Positions 21,867-36,000 of a stretch of DNA of 64,000 nt are shown piece by piece. A program made the translations under genes and the position numbers. The stretch's first letter is position 1, and each line of letters starts with the position of its first letter. The notes below the pieces were generated by a model. That model was not told where the DNA came from and ran no database searches. It was given only the letters and a program-made list of their open reading frames with translations. The stretch comes from Symsagittifera roscoffensis (Eukaryota; Xenacoelomorpha; Acoela; Convolutidae): contig NC_087063.1 of the NCBI RefSeq assembly GCF_963678635.1, forward strand, positions 28,780,599 to 28,844,598, in the 5' to 3' direction.

Positions 21867-24800
21867 CGTACCAAGAGAGCAACCTCAATAATCGAAACTG
21901 TGAAAACACTATTTATGGATTTATATCACAACGATTCTTCTTTTTAACAGTTTCTTTCGAAAAATTTTTCTAAGGTAGCATTTAGGTATTTTTAAGGTAA
22001 CACTAAGAATTTTTAATTTTAAGGTAACTCAGACAAAGGAAACCTTCTGAGATATCTTAACAACACTTATGAAAAAGTTCGGCTGAGTTACACCTAATCA
22101 ACAAGCTCATAGTTCCTATATTTCCTAAATTATAAGGGAGAAACATTTTCTTCACGAAGTACAATCTCTTAAAGTCATTTCACTACATCTCAATTTTATT
22201 GAAGTAACCAAGCCTAATAAAAAAAAGAACAAATTCATTATCATTAACAGTTTAAATTACAGAAATAACTTAACAAAGTGTGTTGTTAAACCCATGAAAA
22301 AAATTTTTATCAAGCCTTGACAATATTTACTGAGGTAAAATTTCAGATAGATTGGAGTAAAAACCAAATGTTTTCAAATTGATGCAAAAAAAACTCAGTG
22401 TTTAGATACCGTGCAGTAATCACGCTCTTTTTTCTAAATTATGCCAAAAAAAAAAACATAATAGTTTTCGAAATTTGTGCAAAAAAAACTTAATAGAAAA
22501 TTAAGCATCAAGCGAAAAAGTTTTTGACGTGTCAATTGTAAGTGAAAGGTTTTGTAGTTTTTAAAAGTAAGAAAAAATGAGGAAAAAATAAGGTACTGAA
22601 CCTGTATGCAAATGCGTAACCCTTTTATTTAGTTTCAAAAGCAAAGTGGTCAAGTGTACATAAACACACGCGCAATTACATGTACAAAATCTGTTAAACG
22701 TGATGTATCTGAACTGTATCTCTAGAAAAAATATACAACCTATCAGACATGTTAAGAAAAACAATATGGTGTTTGAATTAGTTCTATTTAACTAATATTT
22801 AGACGTCTCAACTGTTTTTGTTAAACGAATAAGTGAAAGTATACATTCATAAAGTTACCCAAAAAAAAATTGAACAAGATGAATACATATTAACAGAAAA
22901 ACACAAAAAGATAGCATGCAATTAAACTTAAACTACTCAAACACGCAAACAAAACAACAGGTAGGCAGAAGTAGAGCTGTAGTATCTGCTGCATGGAAGT
23001 CCATGCAAAGAACTTTTTGCAAACCTCAGAACTTTTTCAAACAAAAAGATAAACAACTAGAAGAAATTTAGGCTACACCTATACTTCTAGCTGTATATGA
23101 GTGTCTCATAATGCCTTCGCTCAGCATGTACAAGTACACACTTTTATTGAAGATTACATGAGATCGAACATTCATTAAAAAGGGGCGCTAACGTACCAAG
23201 AGAGCAACCTCAATAATCAAAACTGTGAAAACACTATTTATGAATTTATATCATAACGATTCTTTTTTTAACAGTTTCTTTCGAAAAAGTTTTTTAAGGT
23301 AGCATTTAGGTTTTTTTAAGGTAACACTAAGAATTTTTAATGTAATTCAGATAAAGGAAGTCTTCCGAGATATCTTAACAACACTTATGAAAAAATTCGC
23401 CTGAGTTACACCTAATCAACAAGCTCATAGTTCCTATATTTCTTAAGTTATAAGTGAGAAACATTTTCTTCACGAAATACAATCTATTAAAGTTATTTCA
23501 CTACATCTCAATTTTATTGAAGTAACCCAGCCTAATATAAAAAAGAACAAAATCACTATCATTAACAGTTTAAATTACCGATATATAATTTAACAAAGTG
23601 TGTTGTTAAACCCATGAAAAATTTTTTTATCAAGCCATGACAAAATTTCCTGAGGTAAAATTTCAGATAGATTGGAATGAAAACCAAATGTTTTCAAATT
23701 GATGCAAAAAAACTCAGTGATTAGATACGGTGCAGTAATCACGCTTTTTTTTTCTAAATTATGCCAAAAAAAATTTAGTAGTTTTCGAATTTTGTGCAAA
23801 AAAAATTTAATAGAAAATTAAGCATCAATCAAAAAAGTTTTTGTCGTGTCATGCGTAACCCTTTTTTTTAGTTTCAAAAGCAAAGTGGCCAAGTGTACAT
23901 AAACACACGCGCAATTAAATGTACAAAATCTGTTAAACGTGATGTATCTGAACTGTATCTCTAGAAAAAATACAACCTTTCAGACATGTTAAAAAAACAA
24001 TATGGAGTTTGAATTAGTTCTATTTAACTAATAGTTATACGTCTCAAATGTTTTTGTTAAACGCATAAGTGAAAGTATACATTCATAAAGTTACCCAAAA
24101 AAAAATCAACAAGATGAATACCTATTAACAGAAAAGTAGAAAATTACAAAAAGATAGCATGCAATTAAGCTTAAACTACTCAAATACGCAAACAAAGCAA
24201 CAGGTAGGCAGAAGTAGAGCTGTAGTATCTGCTGCATGGTAGTCCATGCAAAGAATTTTTTGCAAAACTCTGAACTTTTTTAAACAAAAAGATAAACAAC
24301 TAGATGAAATTTGGGCTACACGTATACTTCTAGCTGTATATGAGTGTCTCATAATGCCTTCGCTCAGCATGTACAAGAACACACTTTTATCGAAGATTAC
24401 ATGAGATCGAACATTCATTAAAAAGGGGCGCTAGCGTACCAAGAGAGCAACCTCGATAATCAAAACTGTGAAAACACTATTTGTGAATTTATATCATAAA
24501 GATTCTTTTTTTAACAGTTTCTTTCGAAAAAGTTTTTTAAGGAAGCATTTAGGTATTTTTAAGGTAACACTAAGAAATTCTAAGGTAACTCAGATAAAGG
24601 AAACCTTCCGAGATATCTTAACAACACTTTTAAAAAAAGTTTGGCTGAGTTACACGTGATCAAAATGCTCAAAGTTCCTATATTTCCTATATTATAAGGG
24701 AGAAACATTTTCTTTACCAAGTACAATCTCTTAAAGTCATATCACTATATCTCATTTTTAGTAAAGTAACCAAGCCTAATGAAAAAAAGAGCAAATTCAC

Positions 24801-25097
24801 TATCAATAACAGAATAAATTACAGATATAATTTAACAAAGTGTGTTGTTAAAACCATGAAAAAATTTTTTTATCAAGCCATGACAAGATAATTTCAAATA
24901 GATTGGAAAGCAAACTAAATGTTTTCAGATTGATGCGAAAAAAACTCAGTGTTTAGATATGGTGCAGTAATCACGCTTTTTTTTCTAAATTATGCCAAAA
25001 AAAAACATAATAATTTTCGAAATTTGTGCAAAAAAAACTTAATAGAAAACTAAGCATCTGGCAAAAAAGTTTTTGTTTTGTCAATTGTATGTGAAGT
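21867..25097 (+). repeat. Module B tandem array, two copies plus a partial
   Basis: Unit marks GGGGCGCTA(A/G)C fall at 23182 and 24425 (spacing 1243 bp), with entry from module C at 21867. Each unit has a frame b1 starting near GCATGCAATTAAACTT, a stretch of AAGGTAAC repeats, and a block with TGTACATAAACACACGCGCAA. The array ends by switching into module A at about 25097. Confidence 0.88.
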
Positions 25098-25958
25098 TAA
25101 AAGGGAAATATGTGATCTTGTAATCACACCGCACAAACAAACAATAGGATATAACAGATCAAAAAGACAAACACGAAAAAAGACAATAATAGCAAAACAA
25201 AAACAGATTATCAAAAAAAGATTTTCGAAAAGACGAAACGCAGCTTTAAAATCAGATACCAAAACAATAGAGGAACTTCAATACCTGAAAAATACAATTA
25301 ATAAAAATAACTCGATAGAAAATTAAAAAAATTTTTCTGAATCAGAAGCTACATCACCATCATCAATGAAAGGAAAACATAGAATTAAAAATTAATACAT
25401 TAATAAACCAGTACGACTGTAGAATGGGAATCAACCAATAAGAGACATTAAAATTTACACACTAATAGTTTTAAGATACAAAAAAATGATCGAATACGAC
25501 AAAAGTTTTGACGATAACTCAATACTTCACTTTAATATCTATCCACAAAATGATCCCGCTCGAGAACAAGTACAATTTTTTCACAACGTAATTGTATTGT
25601 AAATTTATTCAAAAAAGGAAGTAGTCCATGCAAACAGGAATTTTCTGAAATAAGATAAAAACGACAAATTCTTGATCACTACCTCAAAGGTATATGTAAC
25701 CTTACAAATGACATTGATGTAGAATTCTCAAAATTCTTTACAGAATTTATAAAAAATATACAACATCAAAACTCAGAAAGAGCGAACTCAAAAATCTTAA
25801 ATGAAGTTTTTTTTCTATTATTTATGGTTATAAATCTATATTAGAACTGAAAAAAAAAACACAAAATGAATCACCGTCTCAAACATCCCGACACTTAAGT
25901 GTAAGATAAGAAAGTTACCTTTTCTCAAAGTTCTAATTACAATCCGTGAAAACCTAGT
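25098..25958 (+). repeat. Module A, copy 5 (5' truncated)
   Basis: Starts at the same internal a1 point as copy 2, showing that the B-A junction itself was duplicated. a1 remnant at 25078-25326. Confidence 0.86.
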
Positions 25959-27040
25959 CTAGTCAAGAGAAAGTAAAAACTCATTCTCACGAATTGATAT
26001 ACTCTCTCCCCAACTTGTCAACCACGACAATCTATGCCCCAATTTAAGATAACCACGCAAAAACCATTAGAACTAACAGTTGAGGAAAATGGAAACTCTA
26101 ACTCCCGAATATTGCACCCATCATCCTAAAACTTATGTCAATCTAGGCAGTAAAGAAACAATCAAACTACACAATAGTTTAAATAAAAAGGAAAGATATG
26201 ATGTTGTAATCACACCGCACAGACAAACAATAGGATATATCAGATCAAAAAGACAAACACGAAAAAAGACAATAATAGCAAAACAAAAACAGATTATCAA
26301 AAGAAGATTTTCGAAAAGACGAAACGCAGCTTTAGAATCAGATACCAAAACAATAGAGGAACTTCAATACCTGAAAAATACAATAATTAAAAATAACCCG
26401 ATAGAAAATTAAAAATATTTTTCTGAATCAGAAGCTACATCACCATCATCAATGAAAGGAAAACGTAGAATTAAAAACTAATACATTAATAAACCAGTAC
26501 ATTTGTAGAATGGGAATCAACCAATAACAGACATTAAAATTTACACACTAATAGTTTTAAAATACAAAAAATGATCGAATACGACAAAAGTTTCGACGAT
26601 AACTCAATATTTCACTTTATTATTTATCCATAAAATGATCCGGCTCGAGAATAAGTACAATTTTTTCACAACTTAATTGTATTGTAAATTTATTCAAAAA
26701 AGGAAGTAGTCCATGCAAACAGGAATTTTCTGAAATAAAATTAAAACGACAAATTCTTGATCACTACCTCAAAGGTATATGTAACATTACAAATGACATT
26801 GATGTAGAATTCTCAAAATTCTTTACAGAATATATAAAAAATATACAACATCAAAACTCAAAAAGAGCGAATTCAAAAATCTTAAATGAAGTTTTTTCTA
26901 TTATTTATAGTTATAAATCTATATTGGAACTGAAAAAAAAACACAAAATGAATCACCGCCTCAAACATCCCGACACTTAAGTGTAAGATAAGAAAGTTAC
27001 CTTTTCTCAAAAGTTCTAATTACAATCCGTGAAAACCTTA
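25959..27040 (+). repeat. Module A, copy 6 (full)
   Basis: A full unit, a1 frame at 26080-26412. Followed by module C copy 2 at the same junction as after copy 4. Confidence 0.88.
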
Positions 27041-27684
27041 CTAGTACTATCATTTCACAAAGATGACAAATGACTTCTAACGATAATTAGCATGGCTCAT
27101 AAATGATTATTTTGTCCATAATATTGGTTTCCTTGCAATATCAAGAAAAAGTAATCGATCACAAAGTTCAGACGACGAAACTATATTGGCAGAGGAAACA
27201 GACTATGTTTGGGACCCTGGTTGGTCTCATTTCTGATTTTTTATTGATATAATCACCGACATCTCAAGTGCAGCAATAACCACTATTTCTGTACATAAAG
27301 ACTATGTAAGAATAAGTAAACCTACTTTTGATGCCACACCTTTAAATTAACGCATTGCTTACTGATAGAACAAAAAATACTAGTTTGAATTCTTCATTCA
27401 TTATTACACAAAAAATTTTTAGGGGAACATGATATCTTAGACAACAAGATATTCAAATCAATCACAACAACACAACGAAATATTTCTTGTATTCATCCTA
27501 CACTTAGAACACCACATAATAAAAATACTACATTTCCTCAGACAACCATACAATCGTTCTCTTGCCCCAAAATACTCACAAATGGATTATCAAACATTTA
27601 GACCAGTAACGAAACCATGTCAAACAAATGTGCAAAAAACAACAAAAGAAAAAAATTTCAGACCATAACTAAGATTTTTTCCTT
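27041..27684 (+). repeat. Module C, copy 2, left part
   Basis: Matches the first 640 bp or so of module C copy 1 closely, then breaks off at AAGATTTTTT and continues as module B. Confidence 0.82.
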
Positions 27685-28636
27685 CTAAACGTGATGTATC
27701 GAAACTGTATCTCTGGAAAAAAAATACAACTTTTCAGACATTTTGAGAAAAACAATATGGAGTTTGAATTAGTTCTTTTTAACTAATAGTTATACGTCTC
27801 AAATGTTTTTGGTAAACGCATAAGTAAAAGTATACATTCATTAAGTTACCCAAAAAAACTGATCAAGATGAATACATATTAACAGAAAAATACCAAAAGA
27901 TAGCATGCAATTAAATTTAAACTACTCAAATACGCAAACAAAGCAATAGGTAGGCAGAAGTAGAGCTGTAGTATCTGCTGCATGGCAGTCCATGCAAAGA
28001 ATTTTTTGCAAAACTCTGAACTTTTTCAGACAAAAAGATAAACATTTAGATGAAATTTGAGCTACACCTATATCTGCTGCATGGCAGTCCATGCAAAGAA
28101 TTTTTTGCAAAACTCTGAACTTTTTCAGACAAAAAGATAAACATTTAGATGAAATTTGGGCTACACCTATACTACACCTATTTGGGCTACACCTATTTGG
28201 GCTACACCTATTTGGGCTACACCTATATGAGTGTCTCATAATGCCTTCGCTCAGCATGTACAAGAACACACTTCTATCGAAGATTACATGATATCGAACA
28301 TTCAATAAAAAGGGGCGCTAACATACCAAGAGAGCAACCTCAATAATCAAAACTGTGAAAACACTATTTATGAATTTATGTCTTAACGATTTGTTTTTTA
28401 ACAGTTTCTTTCAGAAAAATTTTCTAAGGTAGCCTTTAGGTTTTTTAAGGTAAAACTAAGGAATTTTAGGGTAACTCAGATAAAGGAAACCTTCCGAGAT
28501 GTCAAACAACACTAATGAAAAAAGTTCGGCTGACTTACACCTAATCAAAAGGCTCAAAGATCCTATGTTTTCTAAATTATAAGGGAGAAACATTTTCTTT
28601 ACGAAGTACAACCTCTTAAAGTCATTTCACTACTTC
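27685..28636 (+). repeat. Module B segment interrupting module C
   Basis: About 950 bp of B sequence lies between two parts of module C, whose missing middle in copy 1 is only a few bases. It includes a 99-bp tandem duplication (27972-28070 and 28071-28169) and a 15-bp minisatellite, listed separately. Confidence 0.8.
28155..28225 (+). repeat. 15-bp minisatellite TTTGGGCTACACCTA
   Basis: Four perfect 15-bp copies (28155, 28181, 28196, 28211) plus one 11-bp variant at 28170. It grew from a single copy of this phrase present in other B units. Confidence 0.92.
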
Positions 28637-29440
28637 TAAAAAAAATAAAGAAACCTTCTTACATAAATTGTCAGAATCGATCACAAGTACAATATTACAA
28701 TCAACAACTACCACAACAAAACCCTCACTTCAATGGATCGTAGCGAAAACTTCTCATTCTTTCAGCAAAAAAAAATACAGCTAATAAACAGCTCACAAAA
28801 ATTCTATCACATTACTCAGAAGATAAAGAAAAATTCAATCGAAATCAACAACGATTTATTACTAATCAACGATATCATAACAGGAATATAGGTCAACTAG
28901 ATGCTATTTATCTACCAGATAGTTTTGAACATTATACACAAAAAGAACAAACGCAAATATCAAGACTAACATTCCCTCCAAGAATAAGTTCAGCATCATA
29001 TAATAATTATTTTCCATCACAAAATCCTAAAAAAAAACTAAAAGCTATCAACCAAATCAAATGCAAAAAATCAAATCGAATCAAACTTTCAGCAAAAAAA
29101 TACAGCTAATAAACAGCTCACAAAAATTCTATCACATTACTCAGAAGATAAGGAAAAATTCAATCGAAATCAACAACGATTTAATACTAATCAACGATAT
29201 CATAACAGGAATATAGGTCAACTAGAGGCTATTTATCAACCAGATAGTTTTGAACATTATACACAAAAAGAACAAACGCAAAAATCAAGACTAACATTCC
29301 CTCCAAGAATAAGTTCAGCATCATATAATAATTATTTTCCATCACAAAATCCTAAAAAAAAACAAAAAGCTATCAACCAAATCAAATGCAAAAAATCAAA
29401 TTTAATCAAATTTTCTTTTAAGAGTTTTCACAGTTTTGAC
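28637..29440 (+). repeat. Module C, copy 3, right part with internal duplication
   Basis: Resumes module C at AATAAAGAAACCTTCTTACAT. A 327-bp stretch beginning TTTCAGCAAAAAAA is duplicated in tandem (28761 and 29088). It then passes into module B at GAGAGAAACGTGCCAAGAG, the same C-to-B order as copy 1. Confidence 0.82.
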
Positions 29441-32400
29441 TGTTAAGACTGCTAATTTTGATTTCAGATGAGAGAAACGTGCCAAGAGAGCAACCTCAAT
29501 AATCAAAACTGTGAAAATACTATTTACGGATTTATATCATAACGTTTCTTTTTTTTAACAGTTTCTTTCGAAAAAGTTTTCTAAGGTAGCATTTAGGTAT
29601 TTTTAAGGTAACACTAAGGAATTTTAAGGTAACTCAGGTTAAGGAAACCTTCTGAGATATCTTAACAACACTTATGAAAAAAAAATTCGGCTGAGTTACA
29701 CCTATTCAAAAAGCTCATACTTCCTACATTTCCTAAATTTTAAGGGAGAAACATTTTCTTACGAAGTGCAATCTCTTAAAGTCATTTCACTACATCTCAT
29801 TTTTAGTAAGGTAACCAAGCTTAAGATAAAAAAGAACAAATTCACTGTCATTAACAGTTTAAATTACAGATATAACTTAACTAAGTGTGTTGTTAAACCC
29901 ATGAAAATTTTTTTATCAAACCATGACAAGATTTCCTGAAGTAAAATTTCAGATAGATTGGAATAAAAACTAAATGTATTCAAATTGATGCCAAAAAAAC
30001 TCAGTGTTTAGATATGGTGCAGTAATCACGCTTTTTTTCTACATTATGCAAAAAAAAACATAATAGTTTTCGAAATTTGAGCGAAAAAAACTTAATAAAA
30101 AATTAAGCATCAGGCAAAAAAGTTTTTGTCCTGTCAATTGTATGTTAAAGGTTTTGTACTTTTCAAAAGTCAGAAAACGTGACGAAAAAAAAAATGCTGA
30201 ACATGTATGAATTTGCGTAACCCTTTTTTTAGGTTCAAAAGCAAAGTGGTCATGTGTACATAAACACACGCGCAAATACATGTACAAAATCTGTTAAACG
30301 TGATGTATCTAAACTGTATCTCTAGAAAAAAAAAACCTTTCAGACATTTCAAGAAAAACAAAATGGAGTTTGAATTAGTTCCATTTAACTAAAACTTATA
30401 CGTCTCAATTGTTTTTGTTAAACGGATAAGTGAAAGTATACATTCATAAAGTTACCCAAAAAATCAAACTGAACAAGATGAATACATATTTAAAAAAATA
30501 CAAAAAAATAGGTAGGCAGAAGTAGAGCTGTAGTATCTGCTGCATGGAAGTCCATGCAAAGAAAATTTGCAAAACTCTGAACTTTTTCAAACAAAAAGAT
30601 AAACAACTAGATGAAATTTGGGCTACACCTATACTTCTAGCTGTATATGAGTGTCTCATAATGCCTTCGCTCAGCATGTACAAGAACACACTTTTATCGA
30701 ACAGTACATGAGATCGAGCAATCATAAAAAAGGGGCGCTAACGTGCGAAGAGAGCAACCTCAATAATCAAAGCTGTGAAAACACTATTTATGAATTTAAA
30801 TCATAACTATTCTTTTTTAAAAAGTTCTTTCGAAAGTTTTCTAAGGTAGCATTTATGTATTTTTAAGGTAACACTAAGGAATTTTAAGGTAACTCAGATT
30901 AAGGAAACCTTCTGAGATATCTTAACAACACTTATGAAAAAAATTCGGCTGAGTTTCACCTAATCAAAAAGCTCATACTTCCTACATTTCCTAAATTATA
31001 AGGGAGAAACATTTTCTTTACGAAGTACAATCTCTTAAAGTCATTTCACTACATCTCTTTTTTAGTAAAGTAACCAAGCCTAATGTAAAAAAGAACAAAT
31101 TCATTATCATCAACAGTTTAAATTACAGATATAACTTAACAAAGTGTGTTTTTAAACCCATGAAAAAAAAATTTATCAAGCCATGACAAGATTTCCTGAT
31201 GTAAGTTTCAGATAGATTGGAATGAAAACTAAATGTTTTCAAATTGATGCGAAAAACTCTCAGTGTTTAGATATGGTGCAGTAATCACGATTTTTTTTTC
31301 TACATTATGCAAAAAAAAACATAATAGTTTTCGAAATTTGAGCGAAAAAAACTTAATAAAAAATTAAGCATCAGGCAAAAAAGTTTTTGTCCTGTCAATT
31401 GTATGTTAAAGGTTTTGTACTTTTCAAAAGTCAGAAAACGTGACGAAAAAAAAAATGCTGAACATGTATGAATTTGCTTAACCCTTTTTTTAGGTTCAAA
31501 AGCAAAGTGGTCATGTGTACATAAACACACGCGCAAATACATGTACAAAATCTGTTAAACGTGATGTATCTAAACTGTATCTCTAGAAAAAAAAAACAAC
31601 CTTTCAGACATTTCAAGAAAAACAAAATGGAGTTTGAATTAGTTCCATTTAACTAAAACTTATACGTCTCAATTGTTTTTGTTAAACGGATAAGTGAAAG
31701 TATACATTCATAAAGTTACCCAAAAAATCAAACTGAACAAGATGAATACATATTAAAAGAAAAATACAAAAAAATAGGTAGGCAGAAGTAGAGCTGTAGT
31801 ATCTGCTGCATGGAAGTCCATGCAAAGAAAATTTGCAAAACTCTGAACTTTTTCAAACAAAAAGATAAACAACTAGATGAAATTTGGGCTACACCTATAC
31901 TTCTAGCTGTATATGAGTGTCTCATAATGCCTTCGCTCAGCATGTACAAGAACACACTTTTATCGAATAGTACATGAGATCGAGCAATCATAAAAAAGGG
32001 GCGCTAACGTGCGAAGAGAGCAACCTCAATAATCAAAGCTGTGAAAACACTATTTATGAATTTAAATCATAACTATTCTTTTTTAAAAAGTTTCTTTCGA
32101 AAGTTAGCTAAGGTAGCATTTATGTATTTTTAAGGTAACACTAAGGAATTTTCAGGTAAATCAGATTAAGGAAACCTTCTGAGATATCTTAACAACACTT
32201 ATGAAAAAAATTCGGCTGAGTTTCACCTAATCAAAAAGCTCATACTTCCTATATTTCCTGAGGTAAAATTTCAGATAGATTGGAATGAAAACTAAATGTT
32301 TTCAAATTGATGCGAAAAAATCTCAGTGTTTAGATATGGTGCAGTAATCACGCTTTTTTTTCTTCATTATGCGAAAAAAAAAAACATAATAGTTTTCGAA

Positions 32401-33084
32401 ATTTGAGCAAAAAACATAAAAGAAAATTAAGCATCAGGCAAAAAAGTTTTTGTCTTGTCAATTGTATGTGAAAGGTTTTGTACTTTTCAAAAAGAAGAAA
32501 ACAAATAGGAAAAAATAAGATACTGAACATGTATGCAAATGCGTAACCCTTTTATTTAGGTTCAAAAACAAAGCGGTCATGAGTACATAAACACACGCGC
32601 AATTACATGTACAAAATCTGTTAAACGTGATGTATCTAAACTGTATCTCTAAAAAAACACAAATTTTCAGACATTCAAGAAAAACAATATGGAGTTTGAA
32701 TAAGTTCTTTTTAACTAATATTTATACGTCTAAATTGTTTTTGTTAAACGCATAAGTGAAAGTATAGATTCATAAAGTTACCCAAAAAAATTGAACAAGA
32801 TGAATTCATATTAACAGAAAAATACAAAAAGATAGCATGCAATCAAACTTAAACTACACAAATACGCAAACAAAGCAACAGGTAGGCAGAAGCAGAGCTG
32901 TAGTATCTGCTTCATGGAAGTCCATGCAAAGACTTTTTTGCAAAACTCTGAACTTTTTCAAACAAAAAAATAAACAACTAGATGAATTTTGGTCTACACC
33001 TATACTTCTAGCTGTATATCAGTGTCTCATGCTGCCTTCGCTCAGCATGTACAAGAACACACGAGATTGAACATTCATTAAAAA
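29441..33084 (+). repeat. Module B array, first section (period about 1.26 kb)
   Basis: Unit marks lie at 30732, 31998 and 33085. The first two units shown here differ by few bases and repeat at an offset of 1261 bp; the third is shortened to 1087 bp by a deletion. The b1 frame is best kept at 32837-33070. Confidence 0.88.
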
Positions 33085-36000
33085 GGGGCGCTAACGTGCG
33101 AAGAGAGCAACCTCAATAATCAAAGCTGTGAAAACACTATTTATGAATTTAAATCATAACTATTCTTTTTTAAAAAGTTTCTTTCGAAAGTTTTCTAAGG
33201 TAGCATTTATGTATTTTTAAGGTAACACTAAGGGATTTTAAGGTAACGCATATCTTAACAACACTTATGAAAAAGTTCGGCTGAGTTACACCTAATCAAC
33301 AAGCTCATACTTCCTATATTTCCTAAATTATAAAGAAGAAACATTTTCTTTACGAAGTACAATCTCTTAAAGTCATTTCACTACATCTCATTTTTAGTGA
33401 AGTAACCCAGCCTAATGTAAAAAAGAACAATTTCAGTATCATTAACAGTTTAAATTACAGATATAACTTAACAAAGTGTGTTGTTAAACCCATGAAAAAA
33501 AAATTTATCAAGCCATGACAAGATTTCCTGAGGTAAAATTTCAGATAGATTGGAATGAAAACTAAATGTTTTCAAATTGATGCGAAAAAAACTCAGTGTT
33601 TAGATATTGTGCAGCAATCGCGCTTTTTTTCTTCATTATGCGAAACAAAACATAATAGTTTTCGAAATTTGAGCAAAAAAAAACTTAAATGAAAATTAAG
33701 CATCAGTCAAAAGTTTTGTCTTGTCAATTGTATGTGAAAGGTTTTGTATTTTTTAAAAGTAAGAAAAAGTGAGGAAAAAATAAGGTACTGAACTTGTATG
33801 CAAATGCGAAACTCTTTTTTTAGTTTCAAAAGCAAAGTGGTCATGTGTACATAAAAACACGCGCAATTTCATGTACAAAATCTGTTAAACGTGATGTATC
33901 TAAACTGTATCTTTAAAAAAAATACAAACTTTCAGACATTCCAAGAAAAACAATATGGAGTTTGAATTAGTTCTATTTAACTAATTTTTATAGTTCATTA
34001 TGCGAAAGAAAAAAAAACATAATAGTTTTCGAAATTTGAGCAAAAAAAACTAAACAGAAAATTAAGCATCAGGCAAAAAAGTTTTTGTCTTGTCAATTGT
34101 ATGTGAAAGATTTTTTGGAGTTTTTCAAAAGTAAGAAAAAGTGAGGAAAAAATAAGGTACTGAACATGTATGCAATTGCGTAACCTTTTTTTTAAATTCC
34201 AAAGCAAAATGGTCAAGTGTACATAAACACACCCGCAAATACATGTACAAAATCTGTTAAACGTGATGTATCTAAACTGTATCTCTAGAAAAAAATACAA
34301 ACTTTCAGACATTCCAAGAAAAACAATATGGAGTTTGAATTAGTTCTATTTAACTAATTTTTATACGTCTCAAATGTTTTTGTTAAACGCATAAGTGAAA
34401 GTATACTTTCATAAAGTTACAAAAAAAACTGAACAAGATAAATACATATTAACAGAAAAAAACAAAAAGATAGCATGCAATTAAACTTAAACTACTCAAA
34501 TACGCAAACAAAGCAACAAGTAGGCAGAGGTAGAGCTGTAGTATCTGCTGCATGGAAGTCCTGCTGGATGCAATCAAGCAAAAAGGTAAACTACTAGATG
34601 AAATTTGGGCTACACCTGTACTTCTAGCTGTATATGAGTGTCTCATAATGCCTTCGCTCAGCATGTACAAGAACACACTTTTACCGAATAGTACATGAGA
34701 TCGAGCATTTTTTAAAAAGATGCACTTACTTACGAAGAGAGCAACCTCAATAATCAAAACTGTCAAAACACTATTTATGAATTTATATCATAACTATTCT
34801 TTTTTTAAAAGTTTATTTCGAAAGTTTTCTAAGGTAGCATTTAGGTATTTTTAAGGTAACACTAAGGAATTTTAAGGTAACTCAGATTAAGGAAACCTTC
34901 TGAGATATCTTAACAACACTTATGAAAAAAAATTTGGCTGAGTTACACCTAATCAACAAGCTCATACTTCCTATATTTCCTAAATTATAAAGAAGAAACA
35001 TTTTCTTTACGAAGTACAATCTCTTAAAGTCATTTCACTACATCCTTTTTTTAGTAAAGTAACCAAGCTAATGTAAAAAAGAACAATTTCACTATCATTA
35101 ACAGTTTAAATTACAGATATAACTTAACAAAGTGTGTTGTTAAACCCATGAAAAAAAAATTATCAAGCCATGACAAGATTTCCTGAGGTAAAATTTCAGA
35201 TAGATTGGAATGAAAACTAAATGTTTTCAAATTGATGCGAAAAAAACTCAGTGTTTAGATATTGTGCAGCAATCGCGCTTTTTTTCTTCATTATGCGAAA
35301 CAAAACATAATAGTTTTCGAAATTTGAGCAAAAAAAAACTTAAATGAAAATTAAGCATCAGTCAAAAGTTTTGTCTTGTCAATTGTATGTGAAAGGTTTT
35401 GTATTTTTTAAAAGTAAGAAAAAGTGAGGAAAAAATAAGGTACTGAACTTGTATGCAAATGCGAAACCCTTTTTTTTGTTTCAAAAGCAAAGTGGTCATG
35501 TGTACATAAACACACGCGCAATTTCATGTACAAAATCTGTTAAACGTGATGTATCTAAACTGTATCTTTAAAAAAAATACAAACTTTCAGACATTCCAAG
35601 AAAAACAATATGGAGTTTGAATTAGTTCTATTTAACTAATTTTTATACGTCTCAAATGTTTTTGTTAAACGCATAAGTGAAAGTATACTTTCATAAAGTT
35701 ACCAAAAAAAACTGAACAAGATAAATACATATTAACAGAAAAAAACAAAAAGATAGCATGCAATTAAACTTAAACTACTCAAATACGCAAGCAAAGCAAC
35801 AAGTAGGCAGAGGTAGAGCTGTAGTATCTGCTGCATGGAAGTCCTGCTGGATGCAATCAAGCAAAAAGGTAAACTACTAGATGAAATTTGGGCTACACCT
35901 GTACTTCTAGCTGTATATGAGTGTCTCATAATGCCTTCGCTCAGCATGTACAAGAACACACTTTTACCGAATAGTACATGAGATCGAGCATTCTTTAAAA

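Noticed and set aside
16035-26348. Minus-strand frames opposite a1 (NLLLIICFCFAIIVFF) that look like membrane proteins
   Set aside because: They are the reverse of the Lys/Gln-rich a1 frame; antisense of AAA/CAA codons gives Phe/Leu and mimics a membrane segment.
28155-28225. CRISPR-like array
   Set aside because: The 15-bp units are directly abutting with no spacers, in a eukaryotic setting.
27922-28305. 127-residue minus-strand frame with (RCSPN)n repeats
   Set aside because: The repeats are the 15-bp minisatellite read antisense; no start or homology support.
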